Shown: positions 1 to 8,942 of the stretch, piece by piece | Layout: every line of letters starts with the position of its first letter | How positions within the stretch are numbered: position 1 is the stretch's first letter | Origin: Saccharopolyspora hirsuta | Lineage (GTDB): Bacteria; Actinomycetota; Actinomycetes; Mycobacteriales; Pseudonocardiaceae | Assembly: GCF_008630535.1 (NCBI RefSeq) | Contig: NZ_VWPH01000006.1 | Span: forward strand, 310,001-374,000 | Direction: 5' to 3' | Length of the DNA stretch: 64,000 bases | The notes under the pieces: model-generated | The model's database searches: none | What the model was told of the DNA's origin: nothing | Seen by the model: the letters and a program-made list of their open reading frames with translations, nothing else | Position numbers and translations under genes: made by a program

Positions 1-11
1 CGCCGCGGGTT

Positions 12-98
12 CTCAGAGGTCGCCTGGCGAGGACAGCCCGTTCGCCGTGTATTTGGACATACATAAAAACGGGATCCCGCAGCCAGGCGGCCTCTGAG
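12..98. repeat. Long inverted repeat around an AT-rich core
   Basis: Two 17-base arms at 12-28 and 82-98 are complementary with a single mismatch, which would be a G-U pair in RNA. The 53 bases between them include an AT-rich stretch (tatttggacatacataaaaa), unusual for this genome. It lies just beyond the 3' end of the chorismate mutase gene. It could be a large terminator-like hairpin or the edge of a small palindromic element; the window edge prevents a decision. Confidence 0.5.
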
Positions 99-147
99 GT
101 TCCGCTACCGGCACCGCTACGCAAAAGGACCGCGGTATACGCTGTTT

Positions 148-450
148 TCAGTGGCCGAGGCGGCCGCGGCCCAGGCGGAGCAGGATCATCGCGAGCTCGC
201 GGCCCTCCGGGCCGAGCTCCCGGTAGCGGGCGAGCACGTCCATCTCGCGGTTGTAGACGATGCGCGGGCCGCCGGCGGCCATGCGGGCCTGGCCGATCTG
301 GCGGGAGATCTCGGCGCGGCGCTTGATCAGGCGCAGGATCTCCGCGTCCAGGTGGTCGATCTCCCCGCGGAAGTCGTCGATGGTGGCCGCGGCCTGCTCG
401 GGCGAGGTCTGCTCGGCCTGCGGCCGGTCACCGTCCACTGTGGCGTTCAT
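148..450 (-). CDS. Chorismate mutase, AroQ-delta type (Rv0948c-like)
   Basis: Small (100 aa) all-helical chorismate mutase converting chorismate to prephenate for Phe/Tyr synthesis in the cytoplasm. The AroQ core starts near residue 23 with the IDDFRGEIDHLDAEIL helix, followed by RRAEISRQIG. The protein ends in RLGRGRLGH, the tail I recall from the M. tuberculosis intracellular enzyme. In that family activity is low alone and is raised by complex formation with DAHP synthase; that this applies here is inference. The ATG at 450 is preceded by GGAGGA at good spacing. A longer in-frame extension to 561 is Gly/Arg-rich and has no such site. Next to the helicase gene, as in mycobacteria. Confidence 0.9.
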   Translation of the reverse strand: MNATVDGDRPQAEQTSPEQAAATIDDFRGEIDHLDAEILRLIKRRAEISRQIGQARMAAGGPRIVYNREMDVLARYRELGPEGRELAMILLRLGRGRLGH

Positions 451-762
451 CGGGCGTTGTCCTCCGGATCCGGCCCCGGCCCCGTCCCCGGCCCGGGAAC
501 GCGAAACGCCCCGGGTCCTAGGGACTCCGAGGCGTTCGTAGTGGTTTTCGAGCTCACGCAACTACGGGCGCCGGAGTCCCGGGCCCGTAGAAAAACTCGT
601 AAGTCTGCGCTCGCACGAATCCAGTGTGCCACAACTCGCCTGCGCACAGCGATGAGGTGGGCCACTCATCCCACTGGGTGAACAACGCGGCCTTCGATCA
701 CTTGTTCGAGTTATTCCCCTTGGGTTCGCGCTGACCTGCCGGGATCGTGGGGTCCATGGAGA
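451..762. other. Gap between chorismate mutase and DedA genes
   Basis: No convincing gene. It holds the upstream region of the chorismate mutase gene and an 8-bp hairpin at 562-590 (CTACGGGC / GCCCGTAG, 13-base loop). That hairpin would lie in the chorismate mutase leader, or in the 3' flank of the DedA gene, since both read on the minus strand. No open frame here has a start site or composition suggesting coding. Confidence 0.4.
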
Positions 763-1440
763 TCAGAACGCATTCCGCCCAGCGCAGCTGTCCACCGGCT
801 CCGGCGCCGACCGCCGCGAGGCCTGCCGTCGAACGCCGCGGATCACGAACAGGCCCGCGGCGAGGGCTGCTGCGATGGTCAGCGCGACCATCGTCCAGCC
901 GTAGCCGACCGCGCGCGCCGCTTCGCCGAACGCCACCGCGACAGCGGTCTGCACGCCTGCCCAGAGCATCGCCGCGATCGCGACGAGGCCGAGGAAGCGG
1001 CGGTAGGGCATCCGCAAGGTGCCCACCACCGCCGGGACGACCGCGTGCACCACCGCGACGAAGCGCATCGTGATCAGCGCCCGGCCGCCGGACTCCTGCA
1101 CGACCTGCTCGGCGGTCCGCCACCGGCGGTCGCCGATCTTCCGCCCCGCCCAGGTGTTGCGGAGACCGGGGCCGACCAGGCGGCCCAGCCAGTAGCCCCC
1201 GCTCGATCCGATCAGGTTGCCCACCACCGCCGCGGCGAACAGCGCGGGCGCCCAGCCCGCGCCCAGGACGGCGACGGTCAGCAGCAGGGTCGCCTCACCG
1301 GGGATCAGCACACCGATGAAGAGGGAGGTTTCCAGCACGAGCAGAACCATTGCCGCCAGCACGCACAGCCACGGGTTCAGCGTCGCGGCCCATGCGATGA
1401 ACTCCCGGATCGCGAGGTCGATCTGGTTGATCAGGTGCAT
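763..1440 (-). CDS. DedA/SNARE-associated family membrane protein
   Basis: Integral membrane protein of the DedA (VTT-domain) family, a group linked to undecaprenyl-phosphate or lipid flipping and membrane homeostasis; the substrate here is not known. Visible features are a first hydrophobic segment ending in ETSLFIGVLIPGE, the family's acidic re-entrant motif, the glycine-rich GNLIGSSGGYWLGRLVGP, a conserved RFVAVVHAVVPAVVGTLRMPYRRF segment, and a final transmembrane helix. I chose the ATG at 1440 because DedA proteins usually start about 35-40 residues before the PGE motif. The frame is open to 1563, so a longer form is possible. Neither start has a strong ribosome binding site. Confidence 0.8.
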   Translation of the reverse strand: MHLINQIDLAIREFIAWAATLNPWLCVLAAMVLLVLETSLFIGVLIPGEATLLLTVAVLGAGWAPALFAAAVVGNLIGSSGGYWLGRLVGPGLRNTWAGRKIGDRRWRTAEQVVQESGGRALITMRFVAVVHAVVPAVVGTLRMPYRRFLGLVAIAAMLWAGVQTAVAVAFGEAARAVGYGWTMVALTIAAALAAGLFVIRGVRRQASRRSAPEPVDSCAGRNAF

Positions 1441-1878
1441 GCACGGCTCATTCCGCAGTGGGTTCGGGCGGGGGTCGAGAACCACCGTCCCGTTCGGTAC
1501 CGCGCTGCGGATCGGGGGAGTCCCTGAGCCGTTCCCGGAGTTGCTCTCCGGCGGGGCTGACATCGGTGGTCGGGGCCCGCAGGTCCGACCTGCGCCCCGG
1601 TGCCGGACGGGCCGGTCTCAGGAGCAGGCGCACGCGACAGCACGTTCTGCGGCGGGGTGAGTGGTCGAGTGCCCATTGTTGATCTTGATGTCCGTTGTGC
1701 GCAAGTCGGGGTCCGGTCGCCGGTTCTCGGCGGCCCCGGCGCCGCGGCTGGTCCGAGTCGTCGGCGTCCTGGCGCACTGCTGCCCGCGACCCCGCCGGGG
1801 GCGGGCCCGGAACCGCGGGAGGACGCCGTGCCACGGGATTCGGGCTTTGTCCGGGGCGGCCGGTAACGTGGATGAGCG
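1441..1878. other. Intergenic region between dedA-like gene and pcrA
   Basis: Divergent promoter region without a supported gene if the DedA start is at 1440. A TAACGT box at about 1864-1869, ten bases before the helicase ATG, suggests a leaderless or nearly leaderless pcrA transcript. Confidence 0.35.
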
Positions 1879-4347
1879 ATGAGCACCCCACTCGACCTCC
1901 AGTGGAACAACGACCCGTTGTCGTCCGCCGAACCCCGCCCCGCCGGGCAGCGCGGCCCGGACCCGGAAGCCCTGCTCGCCGGTCTGAACCCGCAGCAGCG
2001 CGACGCGGTGGTGCACACGGGTTCGCCGCTGCTGATCGTGGCGGGTGCCGGGTCGGGCAAGACCAGGGTGCTGACCAACCGCATCGCCTACCTGCTCGCG
2101 GGCGGGGCGCACCCGGGCCAGATCATGGCGATCACCTTCACCAACAAGGCCGCGGCCGAGATGAAGGAGCGCGTCGCCGAGCTGGTCGGGCGCCGGGCCA
2201 ACGTGATGTGGGTGTCGACGTTCCACTCGATGTGCGTCCGGGTGCTGCGCCGCGAGGCCAAGGTCCTGGGGCTGTCGTCGAACTTCTCGATCTACGATGC
2301 CGACGACTCCCGGCGGCTGATCACCATGATCGCCCGGGAGCAGGACCTCGACTCCAAGCGCTACCCGGCGCGCACGCTCGCGGTGCACATCTCGAACCTG
2401 AAGAACGAGCTGCTGAGCCCGGAGGCCGCTGCGGAGCAGGCGGGCAACGACATGGAGCGCAAGGTCGCCCAGGTCTACGCCGCCTACCAGCGCCGGCTCG
2501 TCGAGTCCAACTCGATGGACTTCGACGACCTGATCATGCGCACGGTGGAGCTGCTGCAGAACCACCCCGCGGTCGCCGAGCACTACCGGCGGCGGTTCCG
2601 GCACGTGCTGGTGGACGAGTACCAGGACACCAACCACGCGCAGTACGTACTGGTCCGCGAGCTGGTGGGCACCGAGGTGACCGAGAGCGGCGTCGAACCC
2701 GCCGAGCTGTGCGTGGTGGGTGACGCCGACCAGTCGATCTACGCCTTCCGCGGCGCGACGATCCGCAACATCGAGGAGTTCGAGCGGGACTACCCGGCGG
2801 CCCGGACGATCCTGCTGGAGCAGAACTACCGCTCCACGCAGACGATCCTGTCCGCCGCCAACGCGGTGATCCGGCGCAACCCGAACCGCCGGGACAAGCG
2901 GCTGTGGAGCAACGCCGGGGACGGCGAGCCGATCGTCGGCTACGTCGCGGACAACGAGCACGACGAGGCGGCGTTCGTGGCGGGCGAGATCGACCGGCTG
3001 GTCGACTCGGGCGACGCGACGTTCAACGACATCGCGGTGTTCTACCGGACGAACAACCAGTCGCGGGTGTTCGAGGAGGTGTTCATCCGGCTCGGCCTGC
3101 CCTACCGCGTCGTCGGCGGGGTGCGCTTCTACGAGCGCCGCGAGGTCCGGGACGCGCTGGCCTACCTGCGGGTGCTGGACAACCCCGACGACACGGTGAG
3201 CCTGCGCCGCATCCTCAACGTGCCCAAGCGCGGCATCGGGGACCGGGCGGAGGCCGTGGTCGCGGTGCACGCCGAGCAGGAGCGGATCTCCTTCGCCAAG
3301 GCCCTGCGCGACGCGGCGGACGGCCGGGTGGCGCTGCTGAACACCCGGGCGCGGAACGCGATCTCAAGCTTCGTGGCGCTGCTCGACGAGCTGCAGCAGG
3401 TGGCGGCGGAGTCCGACGTCGCGGAGATCCTGGAGCAGGTGCTGGAGCGCACCGGCTACCGGGCCGAGCTGGAGGCCAGCGACGACCCGCAGGACGCCAC
3501 GCGGGTGGAGAACCTGACCGAGCTCGTCACGGTGGCGCGCGAGTTCACCGAAGCGCGCGCGGGTGCGCCCGCGACCGGAGCGGAGGGCGAGGCCGACCCG
3601 TCGGCGGAGGCCGTGGTCACCGCGCCGGTCCCGGCCGCCGAGGACGACGAGGAGCTGGCGCTGGGCCTGCCCGCGGACGATTCGCTGTCGGCGTTCCTGG
3701 AGCGGGTCTCGCTGGTGGCGGACGCGGATTCGCTGCCCGAGTCCGGCGACGGCGTGGTCACCCTGATGACCCTGCACACCGCGAAGGGCCTGGAGTTCCC
3801 GGTGGTGTTCTGCACCGGCTGGGAGGACGGGATCTTCCCGCACATGCGGGCGCTGGGCGAACCCGCCGAGCTGGCCGAGGAGCGCCGCTTGGCCTACGTG
3901 GGCATCACCCGAGCCCGGCAGCGGCTGTACCTGTCCCGCGCGCTGATGCGGTCGGCGTGGGGGCAGCCGATGACGAACCCGGCGTCCCGGTTCCTCACCG
4001 AGATCCCGGAGGAGCTGCTGCACTGGCGCCGGATCGAGCCGGAGCGCGCCGCTCCGCAGGTGCGCAGCACCTGGGGCAGCCGCGGCGGCTTCGACCGCAC
4101 CGGATCGGACTCGGCGCAGGCCGGGCTGTCCGCCCGCGGCATGCGCAGCACCGGCATGAAGGGCTGGAAGGACACCGTCTCCATCAAGCTGGCGGCCGGT
4201 GACCGGGTCACCCACGACAAGTACGGCCTGGGCACGGTGGTGTCCACCGAGGGCGAGGGCCCGCGGGCGACCGCGACCATCGACTTCGGCAGCGCCGGAA
4301 CGGTGCGCCTCATGCTGATCGGCAGCGTCCCGCTGACCAAGCTCTGA
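1879..4347 (+). CDS. pcrA: ATP-dependent DNA helicase PcrA/UvrD1
   Basis: SF1A 3'-5' DNA helicase for nucleotide excision and other repair; the mycobacterial orthologue UvrD1 also works with Ku. The protein has 822 aa, normal for the family. The Q-motif LNPQQRDAV is at 36-44, the Walker A GAGSGKT at 56-62, the Walker B VDEYQDTN near 245, then QNYRSTQ and the late motif TLHTAKGLEFPVVF. A linker rich in Ala/Glu (about 555-600) precedes the last helicase motifs. The C-terminal Tudor/KOW-like fold (from about 775, GDRVTHDKYGLGTV) is the RNA-polymerase contact region in PcrA proteins. Position beside chorismate mutase and upstream of sucCD matches Rv0949. Confidence 0.95.
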   Translation: MSTPLDLQWNNDPLSSAEPRPAGQRGPDPEALLAGLNPQQRDAVVHTGSPLLIVAGAGSGKTRVLTNRIAYLLAGGAHPGQIMAITFTNKAAAEMKERVAELVGRRANVMWVSTFHSMCVRVLRREAKVLGLSSNFSIYDADDSRRLITMIAREQDLDSKRYPARTLAVHISNLKNELLSPEAAAEQAGNDMERKVAQVYAAYQRRLVESNSMDFDDLIMRTVELLQNHPAVAEHYRRRFRHVLVDEYQDTNHAQYVLVRELVGTEVTESGVEPAELCVVGDADQSIYAFRGATIRNIEEFERDYPAARTILLEQNYRSTQTILSAANAVIRRNPNRRDKRLWSNAGDGEPIVGYVADNEHDEAAFVAGEIDRLVDSGDATFNDIAVFYRTNNQSRVFEEVFIRLGLPYRVVGGVRFYERREVRDALAYLRVLDNPDDTVSLRRILNVPKRGIGDRAEAVVAVHAEQERISFAKALRDAADGRVALLNTRARNAISSFVALLDELQQVAAESDVAEILEQVLERTGYRAELEASDDPQDATRVENLTELVTVAREFTEARAGAPATGAEGEADPSAEAVVTAPVPAAEDDEELALGLPADDSLSAFLERVSLVADADSLPESGDGVVTLMTLHTAKGLEFPVVFCTGWEDGIFPHMRALGEPAELAEERRLAYVGITRARQRLYLSRALMRSAWGQPMTNPASRFLTEIPEELLHWRRIEPERAAPQVRSTWGSRGGFDRTGSDSAQAGLSARGMRSTGMKGWKDTVSIKLAAGDRVTHDKYGLGTVVSTEGEGPRATATIDFGSAGTVRLMLIGSVPLTKL

Positions 4348-4397
4348 CCCGACGAGCCGAACGGGGTCCGTCCCAAGTGGACCGAACCCGGCGCGGC

Positions 4398-5285
4398 CTA
4401 GCGGAGGTCGGCGGCTGCCTTGCGGAGCAGCCCCAGCAGCCAGCGGTGCGCCGCGTCGACGTCGTTGCGCGGGTGCCAGGCCATGCCGATGTCCAGCGGT
4501 GGTAGTTCGAGCGGCACCTCGAAGGTGTGCAGCCCCGCGTGTTGCGCGGCGGATTCCGTTGCGAGGCAGACGAGATCGGTGGTGCGGGCGAGCACCAGCG
4601 CGGTGGCGTGGCTTGGCAGCACGACGGCGACCCGGCGCCGCAGCCCGAGCTCGGCGAGCCGGTCGTCGACTGGCCCGTGGGCCTTGCCGCGCCGCGACAC
4701 GCTGACGTGCGCTGCGGCGGCGAACCGCTGCGCGGTGACCGGGCCTCGGGTCAGCGGGTGCCCCGGCCGGACCGCGCCGACCAGCCGCATGGTCGTAAGC
4801 GGCGCGGTGCGGGTCTCCGGATCCAGGTGATCGAGGACCCCGACCTCCACGTCCACCGTGCCGTCCCGCAGCGCCGAAGTTCCTTCAACGAACTCCGACG
4901 CGAATCGCAGCACCAACCCGGGCGCTGCCTCGGCCACCAGGGACAGCAGCGCGGGGGTCAGCGCCCCGGACAGCAGATCGCTGGTCTGGAGGGTGAACGC
5001 GCGGGTCAGGGTTGCCGGGTCGAACTCGTTCCCGGGGGTGAGCAGTGCGCGGGACCGCTCGACGACCGCGTGCACCTCGTCGCGGAGCTCCACGGCGCGC
5101 GGCGTCAGCACCATGCGCTGCCCGGCGCGCACCAGGAGCGGATCGCGCAGGATGCGGCGGATCCTGCCGAGGGTGCGGCTCAGCGCCGCGGGGGAGGTCT
5201 GCAGTTGTTCCGCCGCGCGCGTCACGCTCTGCTCCCGGAGCAGGGCGTCCAGCGCGACCAGCAAGTTCAGATCCATCGTGGACAT
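4398..5285 (-). CDS. LysR-family transcriptional regulator
   Basis: 295-aa LysR-type regulator. The N-terminal winged helix-turn-helix is clear (LNLLVALDALLREQSVTRAAEQLQTSPAALSRTLGRIR). The rest is the two-lobed effector-binding fold typical of the family. The ATG at 5285 has GGAG eight bases upstream. It is transcribed divergently from the beta-propeller gene, the classic arrangement for a LysR regulator and its target, so control of that gene is likely but inferred. No effector can be named. Confidence 0.85.
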   Translation of the reverse strand: MSTMDLNLLVALDALLREQSVTRAAEQLQTSPAALSRTLGRIRRILRDPLLVRAGQRMVLTPRAVELRDEVHAVVERSRALLTPGNEFDPATLTRAFTLQTSDLLSGALTPALLSLVAEAAPGLVLRFASEFVEGTSALRDGTVDVEVGVLDHLDPETRTAPLTTMRLVGAVRPGHPLTRGPVTAQRFAAAAHVSVSRRGKAHGPVDDRLAELGLRRRVAVVLPSHATALVLARTTDLVCLATESAAQHAGLHTFEVPLELPPLDIGMAWHPRNDVDAAHRWLLGLLRKAAADLR

Positions 5286-5466
5286 TCACGGACTCCGCTG
5301 CGCGACACCGTTCACATTCGACGTGAACGGTCTGGACCACCTGCATTATTGCGCGCGGCGCAAGGATTCCGTGCCGATCCGGCGATGGCGGCCGGTGCTG
5401 CTCGGCGTCGAAGGTGGAGGTCGAGCCCGCACGAGCAGCGGGTACCCGGAGCAGACTGGAGAACGA

Positions 5467-6501
5467 ATGCGCACCGCAGACGTGCTGGCAGTGGTCAGCC
5501 AGAGCGGCCCGTCGGTCGACTTCTTCGACGCCACGACCCACCGGCACCTCGAGACCGTCGAACTGCCCGCAGAGCCGCACGAGCTGTGCTTCGACCCGGA
5601 GAACCGCGTGCTGTACTGCCCGATCACCTACCGCTCGGGCTACTACCACGCGAACAGCGGCCGGGCGTCGGAGCTCGTGGTCATCGACCCGGACGCGCCC
5701 GAGGTCGTCGACGTCATCGACCTCGCACCGGAGCACGGCCCGCACGGCCTGGCGCTGGACGGCCCCAACCGGCGGCTCTACGTCAGCGTGGAGGAAGGCC
5801 CGGCCGGGCCGGGCGGCGTGGTCGTGCTCGACACCCGGAGCCGCGCGCGGATCGGTCGCATCGACACCGGAGCGCCCGGCCCGCACTGGTTCGCCATCAC
5901 CCCGGACGGCAGCCGCGGGTACGCCAGCAACAAGGAGGCCCCGTTCATCTCCGCGGTCGACCTCAAGACCGGCCGGATGCTGCGCCGCGTGCCGGTCCCG
6001 GGCAGCGAAGGGATCGCGATGTCCCCGGACGGCACCCGGGCCTGCGCGGCGACCCCGTACAACGACGTGAAGAGGACCTCCCCAGCGCCGACCGGCGTCG
6101 TGGTGATCGACACCGCCGCGGACGAAGTGATCCGGACCGTCCCGACCGACCGCCAGGTGATGCCGGTGCACATCACCAGCACGGGCCTCCTGCTGGCCGG
6201 TGAGCTGCGGACCTCCCGCAGTGAATCGGCGCTGGGCGGGCAGGAGCGGGGTCGGCTGCTGGTCTTCGCACCGGACGGCTTTGAACCGCTCGGCGCGGTC
6301 GAGGTGGGGAAGTTCCCGCTCACCATCACCTCGTCACCCGACGGCACCCGCGCCTACGTCTCCGCGGTGGTGTCCTCCGAGGTGACCGTGGTCGACTTGG
6401 CGAACCTCGAGGTCCTGGCGACACTGCCCGTCGCCCGCCGAGGAGAGCCCGGCGCGCACGGTCTCGCCTACGTGCCCGGCCGCGGGTGCTTGGGCTCGTA
6501 A
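5467..6501 (+). CDS. YVTN-type beta-propeller protein
   Basis: 344-aa protein made of repeated blades with the SPDGTRAYVS/TPDGSRGYAS signature of YVTN (lactonase-like) propellers. No signal peptide or membrane segment is visible, so it is probably cytoplasmic. The ATG follows GGAGA at good spacing; the frame is open far upstream but that part is the antisense of the LysR gene. Divergent from the LysR regulator. Its 3' end overlaps the convergent VOC gene by 34 bases. Propellers of this type can be lactonases, binding scaffolds or quinoprotein-like; no catalytic assignment is possible here. Confidence 0.75.
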   Translation: MRTADVLAVVSQSGPSVDFFDATTHRHLETVELPAEPHELCFDPENRVLYCPITYRSGYYHANSGRASELVVIDPDAPEVVDVIDLAPEHGPHGLALDGPNRRLYVSVEEGPAGPGGVVVLDTRSRARIGRIDTGAPGPHWFAITPDGSRGYASNKEAPFISAVDLKTGRMLRRVPVPGSEGIAMSPDGTRACAATPYNDVKRTSPAPTGVVVIDTAADEVIRTVPTDRQVMPVHITSTGLLLAGELRTSRSESALGGQERGRLLVFAPDGFEPLGAVEVGKFPLTITSSPDGTRAYVSAVVSSEVTVVDLANLEVLATLPVARRGEPGAHGLAYVPGRGCLGS

Positions 6502-6815
6502 AGCCCGATCTCCGCGCCGCTGGGCAGCCGGAACGCGGTGAGCAGCCCCCACCCCTCGTTGCTGACCGTGCGGGTGATCTCGACCCCCTGGTCCTGCAGC
6601 TCGCCGATGGTCACGGCGATGTCGTCGCACATCAGGTAGAGCTGGCAGGTGGGGTCGGCGTCGGTGGGGTGGGTGGCCAGTTCGGCGGGCGGCAGCCCGA
6701 AGATCAGCCACCCGCCCCCGGCGTCCACGGACTCGAACCCGAGCACGTCCCGGAGGAACGCCCGGTCCCGCTCGGCGTCCCGGCTGAACAGCAGCAAGTG
6801 CGCCCCGTTGATCAT
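6468..6815 (-). CDS. VOC (glyoxalase/bleomycin-resistance fold) protein
   Basis: 115-aa single-domain VOC protein: INGAHLLLFSRDAERDRAFLRDVLGFESVDAGGGW, a central acidic strand (PTCQLYLMCDDIAVTI), and the terminal PSGAEIGLYEPKHPRP. These match the beta-alpha-beta-beta-beta units of metal-binding VOC proteins, with plausible metal ligands His (in GAHLL) and Glu (in IGLYEP). Substrate unknown. The ATG is preceded by GAGGAGGT, a very strong site. It converges with and overlaps the propeller gene. Confidence 0.8.
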   Translation of the reverse strand: MINGAHLLLFSRDAERDRAFLRDVLGFESVDAGGGWLIFGLPPAELATHPTDADPTCQLYLMCDDIAVTIGELQDQGVEITRTVSNEGWGLLTAFRLPSGAEIGLYEPKHPRPGT

Positions 6816-7057
6816 CGCCCAAGACCTCCTCGCCAAACCGTCCCACGAACCCCCCAAGACCGCTGGCCAGCGGCGGGCTGACTGCGTGGGGCGTATCGCC
6901 GCTTGGGTGTTGGTGGTGGATCCGCTGGTGGAGGTTTCGGCGGTGTCGCCGCTTGGGGATCGGTGGTGATACCGGGGTCGGCCTTGCGAGGAGGGGTGAC
7001 GTTGCGTGGGGGCTGCTTTTGGGTTCAAAGCGGTGGGTGGTTGCTTTGCGTGGTGTT

Positions 7058-7133
7058 GCAATTTCAATCGAAATTGCCGCCGTTCTCGACGGAGCCTGCG
7101 GTGGGGCGGTGAGGCAATTTCAATCGAAATTGC
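7058..7133. repeat. Two copies of a perfect 20-base palindromic repeat
   Basis: GCAATTTCAATCGAAATTGC occurs at 7058-7077 and again at 7114-7133, 56 bases apart start to start. Each is a perfect 8-bp inverted repeat around AATC and is AT-rich against a GC-rich background. They lie in the 475-base gap between the VOC gene (start at 6815) and the methyltransferase gene (3' end at 7291). Either paired operators or a dispersed repeat family could explain them. Confidence 0.7.
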
Positions 7134-7239
7134 GGACGTCACCACCCCTCGTACGGCCGTCCGAAGTGTGGACGTCACCACCCCTCCGGCGGCCGTCCGA
7201 AGTGCGGACGTCGCCGCCTCTAGCACGGCCATCCGAAGC
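7132..7239. repeat. Three tandem 36-bp repeats
   Basis: Units at 7132-7167, 7168-7203 and 7204-7239 share GGACGTC, an internal CACCCCTC-like block and GGCCRTCCGAAG. The first two are nearly identical and the third is diverged. The first overlaps the second palindromic repeat by two bases. Thirty-six bases keeps frame, but no gene start or coding signal is seen, so this is taken as non-coding tandem repeat. The rest of the 6816-7290 gap shows nothing else. Confidence 0.7.
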
Positions 7240-7290
7240 GTGTGTTCATCGTTTTGAGGTGGATGGTTGTGATCGTGCGTTGGGTGGTTG

Positions 7291-8922
7291 TCAGAAGCGG
7301 TAGCGCAGCATTCGGCCCATCCTGCGGATCGCGGTGATGTGGCCGGACGCTCGGAGGGCCGCGCGCATCGGTGCTGGGTAGCGGTCCAGTTCTGGGGCGT
7401 CGGTGAAGGACCACTCGGTCACCAGCTTCAGGCCGGGGACGCTGGTTTCCAGGTCCTTCGGGTTGTCGATGCCCCAGTGCAGCCGGGCTCCGGCGTGCAC
7501 CACGGCCGGGTTGAACCGGTTGGACAGCCGGACGCCGAGGGTGCTGAAGGCGTCGAAGATCAGCTCGCCGCTCGGGAAGTGGTGGGTGATCCGGCGCAGC
7601 AGCGCCAGACCGTCCTCTTCGGACAGGTACATCACCAGCCCTTCGGCGATCACCAGAACCGGTTGGTCGCCGGGGATTTCGTCGAGCAGGTCGGGTGCGG
7701 TCACCGAGGAGCCGATGGTGCGGCGGTGCGGCGAGGCCGGGAACAGCTTGTCGCGGAGGTCGATCACGTCCGGCTGGTCGACGTCGTACCAGTCGACGCC
7801 CTCCGGTGGTGCGACGCGCTCGAACCGGCTGTCCAGGCCGCACCCGAGGTGCAGCACCGTCATGCCGGGCTGCAGCGCCTCCCTGGTCCAGCCGTCGATC
7901 ACGTTCGCGCGCATCGCCACCGAGGCGGCGTTGCGGGAGCTCATCTTGAACTTCGAGAAGTCGAAGTCGATGCGCTGCACCGCTTCGTCGGCCCAGCGGT
8001 CGCCGAGCATCGGGTGGTCGGAGCGGTTGTCCAGGGCGCGGAGGTAGACCGTGGCCAGCATGGTCGCCTGGGCCCCGGTCAGCTCGACCTTCTCGCGCGG
8101 TTCGTGCTCGAAGCTGAAGCGCAGCAACCGCATCGCGTCGCGCAGCGGCGGAATCGCGTTCATGACCTTCGCGCTGACCCGGTTCGCGGTCGACATCTTC
8201 GCCACGCCGGGCAGGTTCATCAGCGGTCGCTGGTCGCGCAGCCGGAGACCGGGCACCCGGAGTTCGAGCGCGTGCGGATCACCGATGCCCCAGTGGAACT
8301 CGGCGCCGGTGCTCTGCAGGAATCGCGAGGCGCGCGCGGCTTTGGCGGCCCACGGCAGCACCACGTCGAACATCATCTCGCCGACCTGGAAGCGCTCGAC
8401 GAGCCGCCGCAGCATGGCGACCCCGTCCGCTTCGGTCAGGTACATGGTGAGCCCCTCGGCGATGACGAGCGTCGGTCGACCGGTGGGGATCTGGTCGAGC
8501 CACCCCGGATCGGTCGCCGAGCTCGCGATGGTGCGGTAGTTCCCCGGCGGCTCCGGGTACAGCCGGTTCCGCAGCTCGATCACGTCGGGCAGGTCGACGT
8601 CGAACCAGTCGACCCCGCCCGGCAGGTCGAGCCGGAAGGCCCTGCTGTCCAGGCCGCAGGCCAGGTGCAGCACCACGGCGTCGGGGTGGTCGGCCAGGTA
8701 GTCGGCGGCCCAGGTGTCGAGCTCCTTGGCGCGCAGGATGATCGCCATCCGGTCGCCGGAGCTGAGCTTGAGGCCGGGGAAGTCGAAGTCGATGTCGTTC
8801 AGCAGCCGGTCCGAGGTCTCGTCGCCGAGCACCGGGTCGGGCCTGCGGTTGTCGAGCGCCCGCGCGTAGAGCGGACCGAGGAGGGTTTGCTGCGCACCGG
8901 TCAACCGGATCTGTTCGGACAC
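7291..8922 (-). CDS. Tandem two-domain SAM-dependent methyltransferase (TcmP/PPM1-like)
   Basis: 543-aa protein made of two complete copies of a class I SAM methyltransferase of the TcmP/leucine carboxyl methyltransferase group (COG3315), which are normally about 270 aa. Copy 1 covers about 5-270 and copy 2 about 280-540. Both start with LTGAQ, have the SAM-binding loop (VVLHLACGLDSR and TVLHLGCGLDSR), the strand VDWFDVDLPDVI/VDWYDVDQPDVI, and PTLVIAEGLTMYL/PVLVIAEGLVMYL. No internal stop or frameshift is seen, so it is a true fusion. Acceptor substrate unknown; relatives methylate polyketide carboxyl groups. Divergent from a GbsR/MarR-type regulator gene with an operator-like palindrome between. 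Confidence 0.85.
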   Translation of the reverse strand: MSEQIRLTGAQQTLLGPLYARALDNRRPDPVLGDETSDRLLNDIDFDFPGLKLSSGDRMAIILRAKELDTWAADYLADHPDAVVLHLACGLDSRAFRLDLPGGVDWFDVDLPDVIELRNRLYPEPPGNYRTIASSATDPGWLDQIPTGRPTLVIAEGLTMYLTEADGVAMLRRLVERFQVGEMMFDVVLPWAAKAARASRFLQSTGAEFHWGIGDPHALELRVPGLRLRDQRPLMNLPGVAKMSTANRVSAKVMNAIPPLRDAMRLLRFSFEHEPREKVELTGAQATMLATVYLRALDNRSDHPMLGDRWADEAVQRIDFDFSKFKMSSRNAASVAMRANVIDGWTREALQPGMTVLHLGCGLDSRFERVAPPEGVDWYDVDQPDVIDLRDKLFPASPHRRTIGSSVTAPDLLDEIPGDQPVLVIAEGLVMYLSEEDGLALLRRITHHFPSGELIFDAFSTLGVRLSNRFNPAVVHAGARLHWGIDNPKDLETSVPGLKLVTEWSFTDAPELDRYPAPMRAALRASGHITAIRRMGRMLRYRF

Positions 8923-8942
8923 GAACCCGAAGCTACACTCGG

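Noticed and set aside
151..681. Plus-strand frame opposite chorismate mutase
   Set aside because: Composition is that of an antisense shadow; no start signal and no domain.
6468..6501. Thirty-four-base overlap of two convergent genes, suggesting one is false
   Set aside because: Both proteins have complete family motifs to their ends and good ribosome binding sites, so the overlap is accepted as real.
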